From CAIYZT01 sp052387855 (GTDB lineage Bacteria; Pseudomonadota; Alphaproteobacteria; Rhodobacterales; Rhodobacteraceae), in the NCBI GenBank assembly GCA_052387855.1, contig JBQTIT010000051.1, positions 10,408-74,407 on the forward strand: a DNA stretch of 64,000 nt, given 5' to 3'. Each line of letters opens with the position of its first letter. Within the stretch, counting starts at the first letter, position 1. Below are positions 63,971-64,000 of the stretch, piece by piece. The notes beneath the pieces were generated by a model that was not told the DNA's origin, ran no database searches, and saw only the letters and a program-made list of their open reading frames with translations. The position numbers were made by a program, and so were the translations under genes.

Positions 63971-63991
63971 GCGGGGGTGTGAAACCCCCGC
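63971..63991. terminator. hairpin downstream of rnd
   Basis: Perfect 8-bp stem GCGGGGGT/ACCCCCGC with a 5-base loop, 70 bp after the rnd stop. No T run follows within the window, so function is uncertain; the AAATATCCC motif near 63932 belongs to the dispersed element also seen near 36720. Confidence 0.4.
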
Positions 63992-64000
63992 TCCCCGGCT

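Overview
The window is GC-rich alphaproteobacterial chromosome, most likely a Rhodobacterales (Rhodobacteraceae/Paracoccaceae) genome. The evidence is the run NDUFA12 - MlaD-like - DUF2155 - aat - accC - accB, a GapR-type (DUF2312) protein, the PreT/PreA pyrimidine pathway, and families of GC-rich palindromes between genes. Coding is dense, and ATGA/GTGA stop-start overlaps are common.

Layout. 2-6826: one tight plus-strand operon encodes an FHA protein (cut by the window edge), a PP2C phosphatase (frameshifted), a small P-loop GTPase, a 26-codon linking ORF, a dynamin-like GTPase, a third GTPase, a possible Roadblock-like protein and an unknown protein. I do not recognise it as a named system, and it is the best candidate for an undescribed one. 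6862-7745: palindrome array. 7758-17435 (minus): secreted unknown protein, then a sugar ABC transporter operon with a GH2 glycosidase and a LacI/EbgR-like regulator, separated from its operon by a ~212-bp repeat array (14993-16380). 17600-21427: xylulokinase coupled to a P1-family peptidase, a cupin and an EamA transporter. 21577-25301: complex I accessory protein, MlaD-like, DUF2155, Aat and acetyl-CoA carboxylase subunits AccC/AccB.

25516-39821: reductive pyrimidine catabolism. It holds PreT and PreA (dihydropyrimidine dehydrogenase), a RutR-like TetR divergent from a carbamoylase with two RutR-type operator palindromes between them, dihydropyrimidinase HydA, and an ABC importer (one permease frameshifted). 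Kup, a second TetR, a UPF0303 protein, a GIY-YIG protein and an SMR protein are interspersed. The start region of hydA has been tandemly copied at an exact 143-bp period, giving a chain of three coupled 48-codon ORFs.

39944-44697: short-chain-fatty-acyl-type XRE regulator, then a receiver protein, two micro-proteins and a symporter-fused histidine kinase. 44741-51524: orphan FliM/FliN-like protein, a 145-bp tandem array made from the 3' end of a DUF6691-TIGR01244 fusion gene, YeeE/YedE-type genes, a DksA-like protein, GapR, a sulfotransferase-like unknown and an FbpB-like permease. 51559-53745: a tRNA-bounded island with a truncated tRNA-Thr, an intact tRNA-Thr, a PvuII-like restriction-modification system and tRNA-Ile2. 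53872-63899: housekeeping genes purM, purN, dapB, rbfA, a phosphodiester glycosidase, truB, a C-terminally truncated dnaE2, a DUF1643 gene and rnd, with a second copy of the 212-bp repeat family in inverse orientation (55503-56202).
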